Shown: positions 1-5,639, numbered from the stretch's first letter. The stretch is 7,068 nucleotides of DNA from an uncultured Eubacterium sp. (GCA_934317205.1 CAKREL010000108.1:1-7068), one strand, 5' to 3'. Translations and numbers: made by a program. The notes: generated by a model not told the origin, from the letters alone.

Positions 1-902
1 AAGTAGAAGCTGTCAAAAATAGCTTTTGCTGCATCAGATTTTACAAAGTTTACAAAATCCAGTGCTGCTTTCTGCTCTAACTCATCTGCTTCATCATTTT
101 TAACCTGCGCGATTGGGTAAATTACGTTACCTGTCAGATCGTAGCTGATAACCTGAAGGATATCGAGTTTGTCCTCAAGACCATAAGTATCAGAGTAGTA
201 TACAGTACCTACTTCGTTGGAGCCTTCAGCTACCTGCGTTTTTACAGCACTTACGTTGCCGCACTCGTTGATCTCAACTCCGCCCAGAGCCTGAGAAATA
301 ACATCTGTCGGGATTGTAGATACATCATCTACAGCATCCAGCATACCTGCATTTACCATTGCCTGACGTGTGTATTTACCAACTGGAACACTTCCGTCAG
401 CCATTGCAATGCTCTTTGCATCTTTCAGATTCTCAAGACCTGTTACAGCCGTACCGCTTCCTTTGTATGTAATAACAACAACCTGATTGTTTACTACGTT
501 ATGACGTGTACCGTCTACTACCAACTGATCATCATTCTGTAAAGTATCCATCTGCTTCTGGGCTGCTGAGAAAAATACGTCACAAGCTGCACCTTCCTCA
601 ATCTGTGCAAGCAGTGTTCCTGAACTGTCATAGCTTGGTACAACTTTTACATTCGGCTGTGTCTCATTATATTTCTCAATAACTTCGTTTAATGCATTCT
701 CAAGACTTGCTGCTGCAAATACAGTGATCTGTGTGTCATCAAGCTGATCTGCACTCTCCGGTGCTGCTTTTGAAGTATCTGCTTTCTCTGCTGCTGCAGA
801 TGTGTCATTTGCTGCCCCCTGATCATTGTTTGTGTTTCCGCATGCTGCCATGGATGCTACCATTGCACCGATCAGCATTACACTTACTAATTTCTTTTTC
901 AT
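1..902 (-). CDS. modA: Molybdate ABC transporter substrate-binding lipoprotein (3' end outside window)
   Basis: Captures molybdate outside the membrane and hands it to a ModB permease and ModC ATPase, presumably encoded further left. The reading frame is open from the ATG at 902 to the window edge, giving 300 codons. Residues 1-20 are a basic, hydrophobic lipoprotein signal (MKKK start) ending in MAAC, with Cys21 as the lipidated residue; residues 22-56 are an Ala/Ser/Asp-rich linker. The binding domain starts near 58. It shows VFAAASLENAL (61-71) and YDSSGTLLAQIEEG (91-104), which by family comparison carry the Ser residues that contact the oxyanion, then CDVFFSAAQKQMD (107-119) and VGTVYYSD (231-238), which carries the ligand-side Tyr region. 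The pattern fits ModA rather than tungstate-type TupA. An AAAGGAG ribosome site lies at 909-915. The last visible residues, AIFDSFY, resemble the usual ModA C terminus, so little is missing. Transcription is probably from its own promoter at 957-985. Confidence 0.95.
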   Translation of the reverse strand, partial: MKKKLVSVMLIGAMVASMAACGNTNNDQGAANDTSAAAEKADTSKAAPESADQLDDTQITVFAAASLENALNEVIEKYNETQPNVKVVPSYDSSGTLLAQIEEGAACDVFFSAAQKQMDTLQNDDQLVVDGTRHNVVNNQVVVITYKGSGTAVTGLENLKDAKSIAMADGSVPVGKYTRQAMVNAGMLDAVDDVSTIPTDVISQALGGVEINECGNVSAVKTQVAEGSNEVGTVYYSDTYGLEDKLDILQVISYDLTGNVIYPIAQVKNDEADELEQKAALDFVNFVKSDAAKAIFDSFY

Positions 903-908
903 TTCTCT

Positions 909-915
909 CTCCTTT
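909..915 (-). promoter_or_regulatory. Ribosome binding site of modA
   Basis: AAAGGAG on the minus strand, 6 nt upstream of the modA ATG (902). It fixes that start over downstream Met codons inside the signal peptide. Confidence 0.8.
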
Positions 916-956
916 ATTTCGTTTTTATCATGTTTTGTCAAGTTTTGTGTTCTTTT

Positions 957-985
957 GTTATACTATAGTTTACTCTCGTTGTCAA
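957..985 (-). promoter_or_regulatory. Predicted sigma-A promoter of modA
   Basis: On the minus strand a perfect -35 TTGACA (980-985) is followed after exactly 17 bp by -10 TATAAC (957-962). The predicted start of transcription is about 48 nt upstream of the modA ATG. An 8-bp palindrome, ACTATAGT (962-969), overlaps the -10 edge and could be an operator, but it does not closely copy the palindromes upstream of the neighbouring regulator. Confidence 0.75.
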
Positions 986-1008
986 TTATATTTATGTTTT
1001 TTTCTGCA

Positions 1009-1176
1009 CAAGAAAGTGTGCTACCACACACTTACGCGAATAAAATTATCAATAGCACAGCTTTCTTGCCCGCGCCGAGCACGCTTGCGAAGCAATAATT
1101 TCTTCTCGTGCGAGTGCGCATCGTTTGCACGAAGTGCTTTTGTTTGATAGGAAATTCATCGTAATTTCCTATCAAA
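1009..1176. repeat. Compact block of nested inverted repeats (possible dispersed intergenic element)
   Basis: A non-coding block between the regulator's terminator and the modA promoter, built almost entirely of palindromes. From left: 1009-1023 pairs with 1053-1068 (15 bp with one bulge); 1014-1020 pairs with 1027-1033 as an alternative 7-bp hairpin; GCTT/AAGC at 1083-1093; TCGTGC/GCACGA at 1106-1111 and 1127-1132, with GCAC/GTGC at 1127-1137; and a perfect 14-bp stem with a 6-nt loop at 1143-1176. The middle (about 1066-1137) is more GC-rich than the flanks. This architecture resembles REP/MITE-like intergenic repeats that are common in clostridial genomes. Assignment to a repeat family is inference, because only one copy lies in the window. 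Confidence 0.5.
1143..1176. repeat. Perfect 14-bp inverted repeat with 6-nt loop
   Basis: The arm TTTGATAGGAAATT (1143-1156) and its exact complement (1163-1176) surround the loop CATCGT. It lies immediately downstream of the regulator's terminator on the minus strand, whose T-tract overlaps its last bases. It may stabilise the 3' end of the transcript, act as a back-up terminator, or form the edge of the intergenic element. Confidence 0.7.
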
Positions 1177-1207
1177 TAAAAAACAGCCCTGTCTAACAGA
1201 GCTGTTT
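1174..1207 (-). terminator. Intrinsic terminator of the HTH/PBP-like regulator gene
   Basis: Minus strand: AAACAGCTCTG (1197-1207) pairs with CAGGGCTGTTT (1181-1191), an 11-bp stem with one G-T wobble and a 5-nt loop, followed by a T-rich tract. The stem overlaps the stop codon (1193-1195). It implies that modA is not simply co-transcribed with the regulator. Confidence 0.85.
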
Positions 1208-2074
1208 TCCCATTTCACTGACATCGTATCCAGACATCATTTCTGCTTCTTTTTTAAATTCTTCGGATCGTATCATATCCAGTAATTGCTGAAATTCTTT
1301 CCGTTTCAAATCTTTTTTGCGAAATACAATATCATAACTTTCCTGTTTCAGCGGTATAAATTGGATTCCATCCATCTGACGCGCCACTTTTTCATTTCCG
1401 ATGGCCACATCAGCACTTCCTCGCAACACATTCGAAGCCGCGATCATATGAGATGCCGCAACGTCTTCATATCCATTGAGTTCATCTGTATCAATTTCCA
1501 TTTTCTTGCACATCTCATCAATAAAAATACGGATACCACTACCCTTCTCCCGGTTGATCATCCGCACATCTGCTCTGGTCAGATCCTCAAACTTCTCAAT
1601 ATGCTTTGGATTTCCTTCCTTCACATAAAACCCCTGCCAGCGTTTCAACAGATGAAATACTGCCAGCTGTTCTCCCGGAAGCATACGCTTCACATATGGC
1701 AGATTGTACGTATCCGTCTCTCCATCCCACATATGGCAGGTCGCCACATAATTTTCATTCTGATACATCCGATAAAGTCCACTGTAACTTCCAAGCGGTG
1801 AACGGTACACCTGCGTCCGTCCCTCACTCTGATTATTATAAAGCGAACAAAGCACATCCAACAGAAGATCCTGCCCACAGATTACGATGCTTTCCGCAGA
1901 CTCTGTCTCCGGTGCCATTCCCATATATTTGTACAGATCCTTTCGCGCAATACGGAATTGCTTTCCCATTTTTGTTGCCTTCAGATCCCCGCGCTTGATC
2001 ATCTCATAAACGGTATTCTTCTTTACCTGTAAAATTTCCGCTACTTCAAGCGGAGACAAAAACTGTTCATCCAT
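1193..2074 (-). CDS. One-component regulator: excisionase-type HTH plus PBP-like (molybdate-binding-like) domain
   Basis: Probable cytoplasmic transcription regulator of 293 residues. Residues 5-51 form a MerR/excisionase-type winged HTH (LSPLEVAEILQVKKNTVYEMI, then a wing with KMGKQFRIARKDL). Residues about 62-285 match the PBP-like domain often fused to such HTHs and related to periplasmic molybdate-binding proteins. Landmarks are the Ser/Gly-rich RSPLGSYSGL (91-100), HMWDGETDTYN (114-124), INREKGSGIR (174-183) and GYEDVAASHMIAASNVL (201-217) followed by GSADVAIG (219-226). No signal peptide or membrane segment is visible, so the ligand is sensed inside the cell. The start at 2074 is supported by GGGGAGGA at 2081-2088. 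The family can bind oxyanions or molybdenum-cofactor-related ligands. The neighbouring modA makes molybdate or tungstate the best guess, but the ligand is inferred. The gene ends in its own terminator. Palindromes at 2154-2172 and 2190-2199 are candidate operators. Confidence 0.88.
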   Translation of the reverse strand: MDEQFLSPLEVAEILQVKKNTVYEMIKRGDLKATKMGKQFRIARKDLYKYMGMAPETESAESIVICGQDLLLDVLCSLYNNQSEGRTQVYRSPLGSYSGLYRMYQNENYVATCHMWDGETDTYNLPYVKRMLPGEQLAVFHLLKRWQGFYVKEGNPKHIEKFEDLTRADVRMINREKGSGIRIFIDEMCKKMEIDTDELNGYEDVAASHMIAASNVLRGSADVAIGNEKVARQMDGIQFIPLKQESYDIVFRKKDLKRKEFQQLLDMIRSEEFKKEAEMMSGYDVSEMGKQLC

Positions 2075-2103
2075 GCGATTTCCTCCCCAGTACCTGTATC
2101 GTT

Positions 2104-2109
2104 ATTATA
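2104..2109 (-). promoter_or_regulatory. Possible -10 element of the regulator gene
   Basis: Consensus TATAAT on the minus strand about 30 nt upstream of the regulator ATG. No convincing -35 lies 16-18 bp upstream, as would be expected if the promoter needs an activator. The palindromes at 2154-2172 and 2190-2199 would be centred roughly 65 and 97 bp upstream of its start point. Confidence 0.4.
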
Positions 2110-2153
2110 ATGCAAAAGACTAACCTGCTTTCCTTTTTTTCCAGTAAAACCGC

Positions 2154-2172
2154 GTATATATGCCATATATAC
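2154..2172. promoter_or_regulatory. Perfect 9-1-9 palindrome, candidate operator
   Basis: GTATATATG - C - CATATATAC is a perfect inverted repeat 80-98 bp upstream of the regulator start. Palindromes of this size and AT-rich core are typical of dimeric HTH regulators; known ModE operators also have TATA-rich half-sites. Binding by the adjacent regulator is inference. Confidence 0.5.
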
Positions 2173-2189
2173 ATCACATACATTTCTTT

Positions 2190-2199
2190 GCGTATACGC
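2190..2199. promoter_or_regulatory. Second palindrome (GCGTATACGC), candidate operator
   Basis: Perfect 10-bp palindrome whose centre lies 31.5 bp from that of the 2154-2172 palindrome, about three helical turns, so both would face the same side of the DNA. The two sites share GCGTATA (2152-2158 and 2190-2196). Confidence 0.4.
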
Positions 2200-2224
2200 T
2201 AAGTATAACTTCTGAAAAAAAGCT

Positions 2225-2253
2225 TTGCAAGCATATCTTTTTTATGATAAAAT
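2225..2253 (+). promoter_or_regulatory. Predicted promoter of tRNA-Pro
   Basis: TTGCAA (2225-2230), a 17-bp spacer, then TAAAAT (2248-2253) preceded by TGA, which makes an extended -10. The predicted start is about 45 nt upstream of the mature tRNA 5' end, leaving a short leader for RNase P removal. Confidence 0.6.
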
Positions 2254-2305
2254 ATTTTTTAAAGTTCGCTTACAAGGTTTTTTAAGCCCTGTAAAAACAT
2301 AATAA

Positions 2306-2379
2306 CGGGGTGTGGCTTAGTCTGGTAAAGCGCTCGTCTGGGGGGCGAGAGATCGCAAGTTCAAATCTTGTCACTCCGA
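2306..2379 (+). tRNA. tRNA-Pro, anticodon GGG
   Basis: Complete 74-nt cloverleaf. The acceptor stem is CGGGGTG/CACTCCG with one G-U pair and discriminator A2379. The D stem is GCTT/AAGC, with GG in the loop. The anticodon stem is CTCGT/GCGAG (terminal U-G pair), the loop is CTGGGGG and the anticodon GGG is at 2340-2342. The variable loop is 5 nt, and the T stem is GCAAG/CTTGT with loop TTCAAAT. The 3' CCA is not encoded (TACC follows), so it must be added after transcription. It reads CCC and CCU proline codons. The purine run continues through position 37, the usual m1G37 site that protects the frame on proline codons. Confidence 0.95.
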
Positions 2380-2385
2380 TACCCC

Positions 2386-2424
2386 AAAATGCGACATGTG
2401 CTTTAGGACATGCCGCATTTTTTT
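2386..2424 (+). terminator. Intrinsic terminator of tRNA-Pro
   Basis: AAATGCG/CGCATTT plus CATGT/ACATG form a 12-bp stem with one A-C mismatch and an 8-nt loop, ending in a T-run. It begins a few bases after the tRNA and ends its transcript. Confidence 0.85.
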
Positions 2425-2544
2425 ATATATTTTTGGCCAATAATATTAACTGTTTTTTTATACTTCATAATAACTATGATGTTGGGGGCAAAAGATGCCT
2501 TACGAATTGTTCCGTACTTCACATAAATTTAAGATTTTTCCACG

Positions 2545-2573
2545 TTGTTTTTTTCAATCTATGGTGCTACACT
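2545..2573 (+). promoter_or_regulatory. Predicted promoter of the PAP2-family gene
   Basis: TTGTTT (2545-2550), a 17-bp spacer, then TACACT (2568-2573) preceded by TGC, an extended -10. It would give a 5' leader of about 80 nt. Confidence 0.5.
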
Positions 2574-2595
2574 CTTTTATAAACCTAAAAAAGAG

Positions 2596-2620
2596 AAACT
2601 GTGTCAGAAATGCACAGTTT
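2596..2620 (+). other. Leader hairpin upstream of the PAP2-family gene
   Basis: AAACTGTG (2596-2603) pairs perfectly with CACAGTTT (2613-2620), with a T-G wobble extending the stem inward. Only four T residues follow the stem base, so it is at most a weak attenuator and may simply protect the 5' end of the mRNA. Confidence 0.45.
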
Positions 2621-2662
2621 TGAGAACATAAAAATAATACTTACATCGGAGCACTATTGCGC

Positions 2663-3343
2663 ATGAAAAAACTTTTTGAATATCTAAAATGCAACACACA
2701 CTTTTTTCTGCTGCTTTACGCATTGATCTATATTCCGTGGTTCTGCTGGCTTGAGGAAAAAGTAAACATCAATTCAAATTTCCATGTCATTCACATGGCA
2801 CTGGATGACTACATTCCATTTTGCGAGTTTTTTATCATTCCTTATTACCTGTGGTTTATCTACATGGCAGTTGGCATTATCTTTATCGCATTTACAGATG
2901 GAAAACTGTGCTGGCGGCTCGGAATCTTTCTGATTACCGGTATGACCGTATTTCTCTTTATCTCAACGGTATATCCAAACGGACAGTTGCTCCGCCCGGA
3001 TACATTCACAAGAGACAATATTTTTGTACACATTGTGCAAAAACTGTATGCATCGGATACACCGACAAACCTGTTTCCAAGCATCCATGTATACAATTCC
3101 CTTGCCATTTATTTTGGACTGGCACACAGTAAAAAGCTGCAAAATAAAAAATGGATAAAAAATGCAGCACTGGTTCTCACCGTTTGCATTATTTTATCCA
3201 CCATGTTCTTAAAACAGCACTCCGTTTTTGATGTGCTGACTGCCTTTGCACTGGCTGCTTTTATGTATTCCGTTTGTTATGGCTCTATCTCCGCGGCTTT
3301 TGAACGATGGCGGCATAAAAAGATTCCCGCTGGACAAATTTAA
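2663..3343 (+). CDS. PAP2-superfamily integral membrane phosphatase/phosphotransferase
   Basis: Integral membrane protein of 226 residues with about six hydrophobic segments (near 12-31, 50-78, 84-104, 143-157, 166-184 and 188-209). It carries the three signatures of the lipid phosphatase (PAP2) superfamily in degenerate form: YPNGQLLRPD (104-113) with the phosphate-binding Arg, FPSIH (138-142) with His142 as acid/base, and STMFLKQHSVFD (179-190) with the nucleophile His186 and Asp190. PSIH in place of PSGH, and S-T-x5-H-x3-D with KQH, resemble the branch containing inositol-phosphorylceramide and sphingomyelin synthases. A role in lipid phosphate or head-group transfer is therefore possible, but the substrate is unknown. 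GGAG at 2648-2651 lies 11 nt before ATG 2663; a TTG at 2657 (5 nt spacing) would add two residues and is the alternative start. The gene stands alone, convergent with mrp. Confidence 0.85.
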   Translation: MKKLFEYLKCNTHFFLLLYALIYIPWFCWLEEKVNINSNFHVIHMALDDYIPFCEFFIIPYYLWFIYMAVGIIFIAFTDGKLCWRLGIFLITGMTVFLFISTVYPNGQLLRPDTFTRDNIFVHIVQKLYASDTPTNLFPSIHVYNSLAIYFGLAHSKKLQNKKWIKNAALVLTVCIILSTMFLKQHSVFDVLTAFALAAFMYSVCYGSISAAFERWRHKKIPAGQI

Positions 3344-3365
3344 ATTTTTGTTTGTCTGTGTAAGG

Positions 3366-3426
3366 AAAAAGAAGTGCCATTTTCTTACTTTCATATGAAT
3401 GAAGGAAGAAAATGGCACTTCTTTTT
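3366..3426. terminator. Bidirectional terminator between the PAP2 gene and mrp
   Basis: A perfect 21-bp inverted repeat (3366-3386 and 3406-3426) with a 19-nt loop. Both outer edges end in A/T runs, so on either strand the stem is followed by T residues. It lies 22 bp after the PAP2 stop and 3 bp from the mrp stop, and serves both convergent genes. Confidence 0.9.
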
Positions 3427-3429
3427 TAA

Positions 3430-4278
3430 CTACATATTTTCAATTTTCTTTACTGCGTCTTCCAGATATGGATTATCTGCTTTGTAGAATAATCCCTGAT
3501 CTGCCAGTTCAGCATATGACGGATCCAATGGCATTTTGCCAAGAACCTGCATCGCCAGCTCAGAAGCCGCCTCATCAATGTGGCTCTCGCCAAAAAGCTT
3601 GATTTCTTTTCCGCAGTCCGGACATTTCAGATAACTATAGTTCTCTACAACGCCAAGTACCGGAATGTTCATCATGCCAGCCATATTGTAAGCTTTCTTT
3701 ACGATCATCTGTACCAGTTCCTGCGGGGATGTCACGATCACGATACCATCTACCGGAAGAGACTGAAATACTGTCAGCGGAACATCACCGGTTCCTGGCG
3801 GCATATCTACAAATAAATAATCAAGGTCGCCCCAGACAACATCGCTCCAGAACTGCTTTACTGTTCCTGCGATAACCGGACCTCTCCAGATAACCGGAGC
3901 TTCCTCGTCTTCCATCAGTAAGTTGATGGACATGATCTTTGTTCCATCTTCTGCTGAAATTGGTAAGATTCCCATCTCACTGCCCATTGCCGGTCCGTGT
4001 ACTCCAAACATTTTCGGAATAGATGGTCCAGTAATATCTGCATCCAGAATACCTACTTCATATCCTTTCTTACGCATTGCAGTTGCTAAAGATGCAGTTA
4101 CAAAAGATTTACCTACGCCACCTTTACCACTGACAACACCGATTACTTTTTTTACAGATGAATACTCATTTAATTTTTCCTGAAAGCTCTGCGGCTGCTG
4201 GCTGCTTGGACATCCTTCACAGCTCTCGGAAGAACAGCTTCCTGCACTGCTGCAGCTGCTGCATGCACTGTCTGCCAT
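3430..4278 (-). CDS. mrp: Mrp/NBP35-family Fe-S cluster carrier ATPase
   Basis: Cytosolic P-loop ATPase (282 residues) that binds a bridging Fe-S cluster and delivers it to apoproteins; also called ApbC. Visible parts are a Cys-rich N terminus (Cys6, 9, 15, 20, 23), the deviant Walker A motif GKGGVGKS (51-58), DADITGPS (79-86), the DMPPGTGD switch region (158-165), and the C-terminal CPDC (219-222), whose two Cys bind the cluster at the dimer interface. The family's optional N-terminal DUF59/MIP18 domain is absent; the Cys-rich tail recalls the ferredoxin-like tail of Nbp35 but does not match its exact spacing. A perfect AGGAGGT at 4285-4291, 6 nt before ATG 4278, fixes the start; an in-frame GTG at 4302 lies upstream of that site and is rejected. 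Transcription probably starts near 4365, leaving a folded leader of about 87 nt. The product may serve many Fe-S enzymes of an anaerobe, and the neighbours give no specific client. Confidence 0.95.
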   Translation of the reverse strand: MADSACSSCSSAGSCSSESCEGCPSSQQPQSFQEKLNEYSSVKKVIGVVSGKGGVGKSFVTASLATAMRKKGYEVGILDADITGPSIPKMFGVHGPAMGSEMGILPISAEDGTKIMSINLLMEDEEAPVIWRGPVIAGTVKQFWSDVVWGDLDYLFVDMPPGTGDVPLTVFQSLPVDGIVIVTSPQELVQMIVKKAYNMAGMMNIPVLGVVENYSYLKCPDCGKEIKLFGESHIDEAASELAMQVLGKMPLDPSYAELADQGLFYKADNPYLEDAVKKIENM

Positions 4279-4318
4279 AATTATACCTCCTGTGTATCTC
4301 ACAAAAATTCAATAGCGA

Positions 4319-4359
4319 TTCAGCAAAGATGTTCCTTCTGGAAACCAGACTCTGCTGAA
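4319..4359 (-). other. Folded 5' leader of mrp (two-tier stem-loop)
   Basis: In the predicted mrp mRNA leader, a 7-bp outer stem (TTCAGCA at 4353-4359 with TGCTGAA at 4319-4325) encloses a 5-bp stem-loop (TCTGG/CCAGA, 4337-4349) and an 11-nt single-stranded side. It lies 28 nt before the ribosome binding site. I cannot match it to a known riboswitch class, and a role in control is only a possibility. Confidence 0.4.
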
Positions 4360-4371
4360 CCATTACTGCTT

Positions 4372-4400
4372 ATTATACCCCACTCTATGAAAAAAGTGAA
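4372..4400 (-). promoter_or_regulatory. Predicted promoter of mrp
   Basis: Minus strand: a weak -35 TTCACT (4395-4400), a 17-bp spacer, then consensus -10 TATAAT (4372-4377). It lies 94 bp upstream of the mrp ATG, inside the mtnA-mrp gap, so mrp can be expressed without mtnA. Confidence 0.6.
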
Positions 4401-4439
4401 GCATTTATTGCCCTATATTCTACTAGGATTACAGGTTTT

Positions 4440-5534
4440 TTATTTATTTTTCTGAGCTGCCTCTTTTTTTGCAAAAATCTCTTTGAAGGATTCTGTATAA
4501 GGAGGGCGAGCGATACCAAACTCTGTCACGATACCTGCGATCAGCTCATGATCTGTCACATCAAATGCCGGGTTGAATACTTTGACACCTTCCGGAGCCA
4601 TGCGCTCTTTGTACCACATCTCTGTCACTTCTTCCGGTTTTCTCTGCTCGATCTTGATCTGATCGCCGGTCGGTGTGTTCATATCAATAGTGGATGTCGG
4701 AGCTGCGATATACATTGGCACGTTATACTGCTTTGCAACTGCTGCAACTACGGAAGTACCGATTTTGTTTGCAGTATCACCGTTTGCTGCCACACGGTCA
4801 CATCCAACGAAAATAGCGTCCACCCAGCCGTTTTTCATAACAGTTGCAGACATGTTGTCACAGATCAGAGTAACATCAACACCAGAAGACTGAAGTTCAA
4901 AAGCAGTCAGACGTGCGCCCTGAAGCAGCGGTCTGGTCTCATCTGCAAATACACGGAAGTTGTAGCCACGCTCCTGTCCCAGATAAATTGGTGCAGTTGC
5001 TGTACCATATTTGCTTGTTGCAAGTTTTCCTGCGTTGCAGTGTGTCAGAATACCATCACCAGGTTTTACCAGTGTCAGACCATACTCACCAATGGCTTTA
5101 CATACGCGGATATCCTCATCCTGAATTTCGATGGACTCCTCTTTCAGAAGCTGCTTGATCTCAGCAACGGATTTGTCCGCATTCTTTAATACAACCTGCT
5201 CCATACGGTTTAATGCCCAGGAAAGGTTGACAGCTGTCGGGCGGGAAGAATCCAGATACTCTTTCTGTTTCTTGAACTCTGCATAAAACTCGTCATAATT
5301 ATCTGTATCAATGCCTTTTGCCAGTACATAGATACCGTAAGCTGCTGCCACGCCGATGGCCGGAGCACCACGCACCTGAAGCAGATAAATTGCATCCCAG
5401 ATCTCCTGTGCTGTTTTTAATGCGATAATTTCTGTTGTTCCCGGTAATTTTGTCTGATCAATGATCACTACGGCACTGTTTTCATCATCCAGAGAAACAG
5501 TATCGTAATCCATAATGTTTTTTTTCTGTTCCAT
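4440..5534 (-). CDS. mtnA: S-methyl-5-thioribose-1-phosphate isomerase (aldose-ketose isomerase)
   Basis: Converts 5-methylthioribose-1-phosphate to 5-methylthioribulose-1-phosphate in salvage of methylthioadenosine, the by-product of polyamine synthesis and other S-adenosylmethionine reactions. It is full length for the family (364 residues from this start). Motifs, numbered from the upstream Met at 5537, are RGAPAIG (56-62), SSRPTAVNL (97-105), THCNAG (165-170) with catalytic Cys167, and [10 protein letters not shown] followed by TANKIGT (245-261) with catalytic Asp247. These two residues sit exactly 7 positions after Cys160 and Asp240 of the B. subtilis enzyme. The intact active site argues against the related eIF2B-like regulators. 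The start is ambiguous between adjacent ATGs: AGAGGA at 5541-5546 is only 3 nt from ATG 5537 but 6 nt from ATG 5534, so 5534 is preferred. No other methionine-salvage gene is adjacent, and no clear terminator follows. Confidence 0.95.
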   Translation of the reverse strand: MEQKKNIMDYDTVSLDDENSAVVIIDQTKLPGTTEIIALKTAQEIWDAIYLLQVRGAPAIGVAAAYGIYVLAKGIDTDNYDEFYAEFKKQKEYLDSSRPTAVNLSWALNRMEQVVLKNADKSVAEIKQLLKEESIEIQDEDIRVCKAIGEYGLTLVKPGDGILTHCNAGKLATSKYGTATAPIYLGQERGYNFRVFADETRPLLQGARLTAFELQSSGVDVTLICDNMSATVMKNGWVDAIFVGCDRVAANGDTANKIGTSVVAAVAKQYNVPMYIAAPTSTIDMNTPTGDQIKIEQRKPEEVTEMWYKERMAPEGVKVFNPAFDVTDHELIAGIVTEFGIARPPYTESFKEIFAKKEAAQKNK

Positions 5535-5545
5535 CATTTATCCTC

Positions 5546-5597
5546 TTTCTGTGATTTTTCTGTCATTTACACACTATTCTACATGAAATCACAGAAA
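5546..5597. repeat. 12-bp inverted repeat bracketing the mtnA promoter region
   Basis: TTTCTGTGATTT (5546-5557) and its exact complement AAATCACAGAAA (5586-5597) are separated by 28 bp containing the likely -10 (5576-5581). One arm lies in the promoter spacer and the other directly abuts the ribosome binding site. The upstream arm would not be transcribed from that -10, which favours a DNA-level operator over an RNA hairpin. It could also be a hairpin if transcription starts further upstream. Confidence 0.55.
5576..5581 (-). promoter_or_regulatory. Possible -10 element of mtnA
   Basis: TAGAAT on the minus strand, about 40 nt before the mtnA start. No good -35 is visible. A second GTAGAATAG (TAGAAT at 5678-5683) occurs about 100 bp upstream and is an alternative start that would give a longer leader. 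Confidence 0.35.
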
Positions 5598-5639
5598 AAT
5601 ACCAGAAGAACATTTTTTAATAGCATCCCCCTTACCCAC

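Larger units (their letters stand above)
2425..2662. other. Non-coding interval between tRNA terminator and PAP2 gene
   Basis: AT-rich spacer of about 240 bp. It holds a plausible promoter (2545-2573) and a leader hairpin (2596-2620) for the PAP2 gene. A 16-codon ATG frame at 2476-2526 lacks a ribosome binding site and is not called. I see nothing else recognisable. Confidence 0.6.

Noticed and set aside
731..1147. Plus-strand open frames of 138 and 90 codons
   Set aside because: They are antisense to the modA 5' end and run through its promoter and the repeat block. They lack ribosome sites and have Cys/Leu/Phe-rich composition typical of shadow frames.
2214..2244. A-run, hairpin and T-run resembling a terminator
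   Set aside because: The stem is almost wholly A-T, no gene ends there on either strand, and the sequence overlaps the better-supported tRNA promoter.
2476..2526. 16-codon ATG frame between the tRNA and the PAP2 gene
   Set aside because: No Shine-Dalgarno sequence precedes it, and it is too short to distinguish from chance.
2310..2582. Plus-strand 90-codon open frame
   Set aside because: It starts inside the tRNA-Pro gene and reads through its terminator, so it is not a protein gene.
4279..4302. Upstream GTG start for mrp (8 extra residues)
   Set aside because: The AGGAGGT ribosome site lies between this GTG and the ATG at 4278, so the ATG is the real start.
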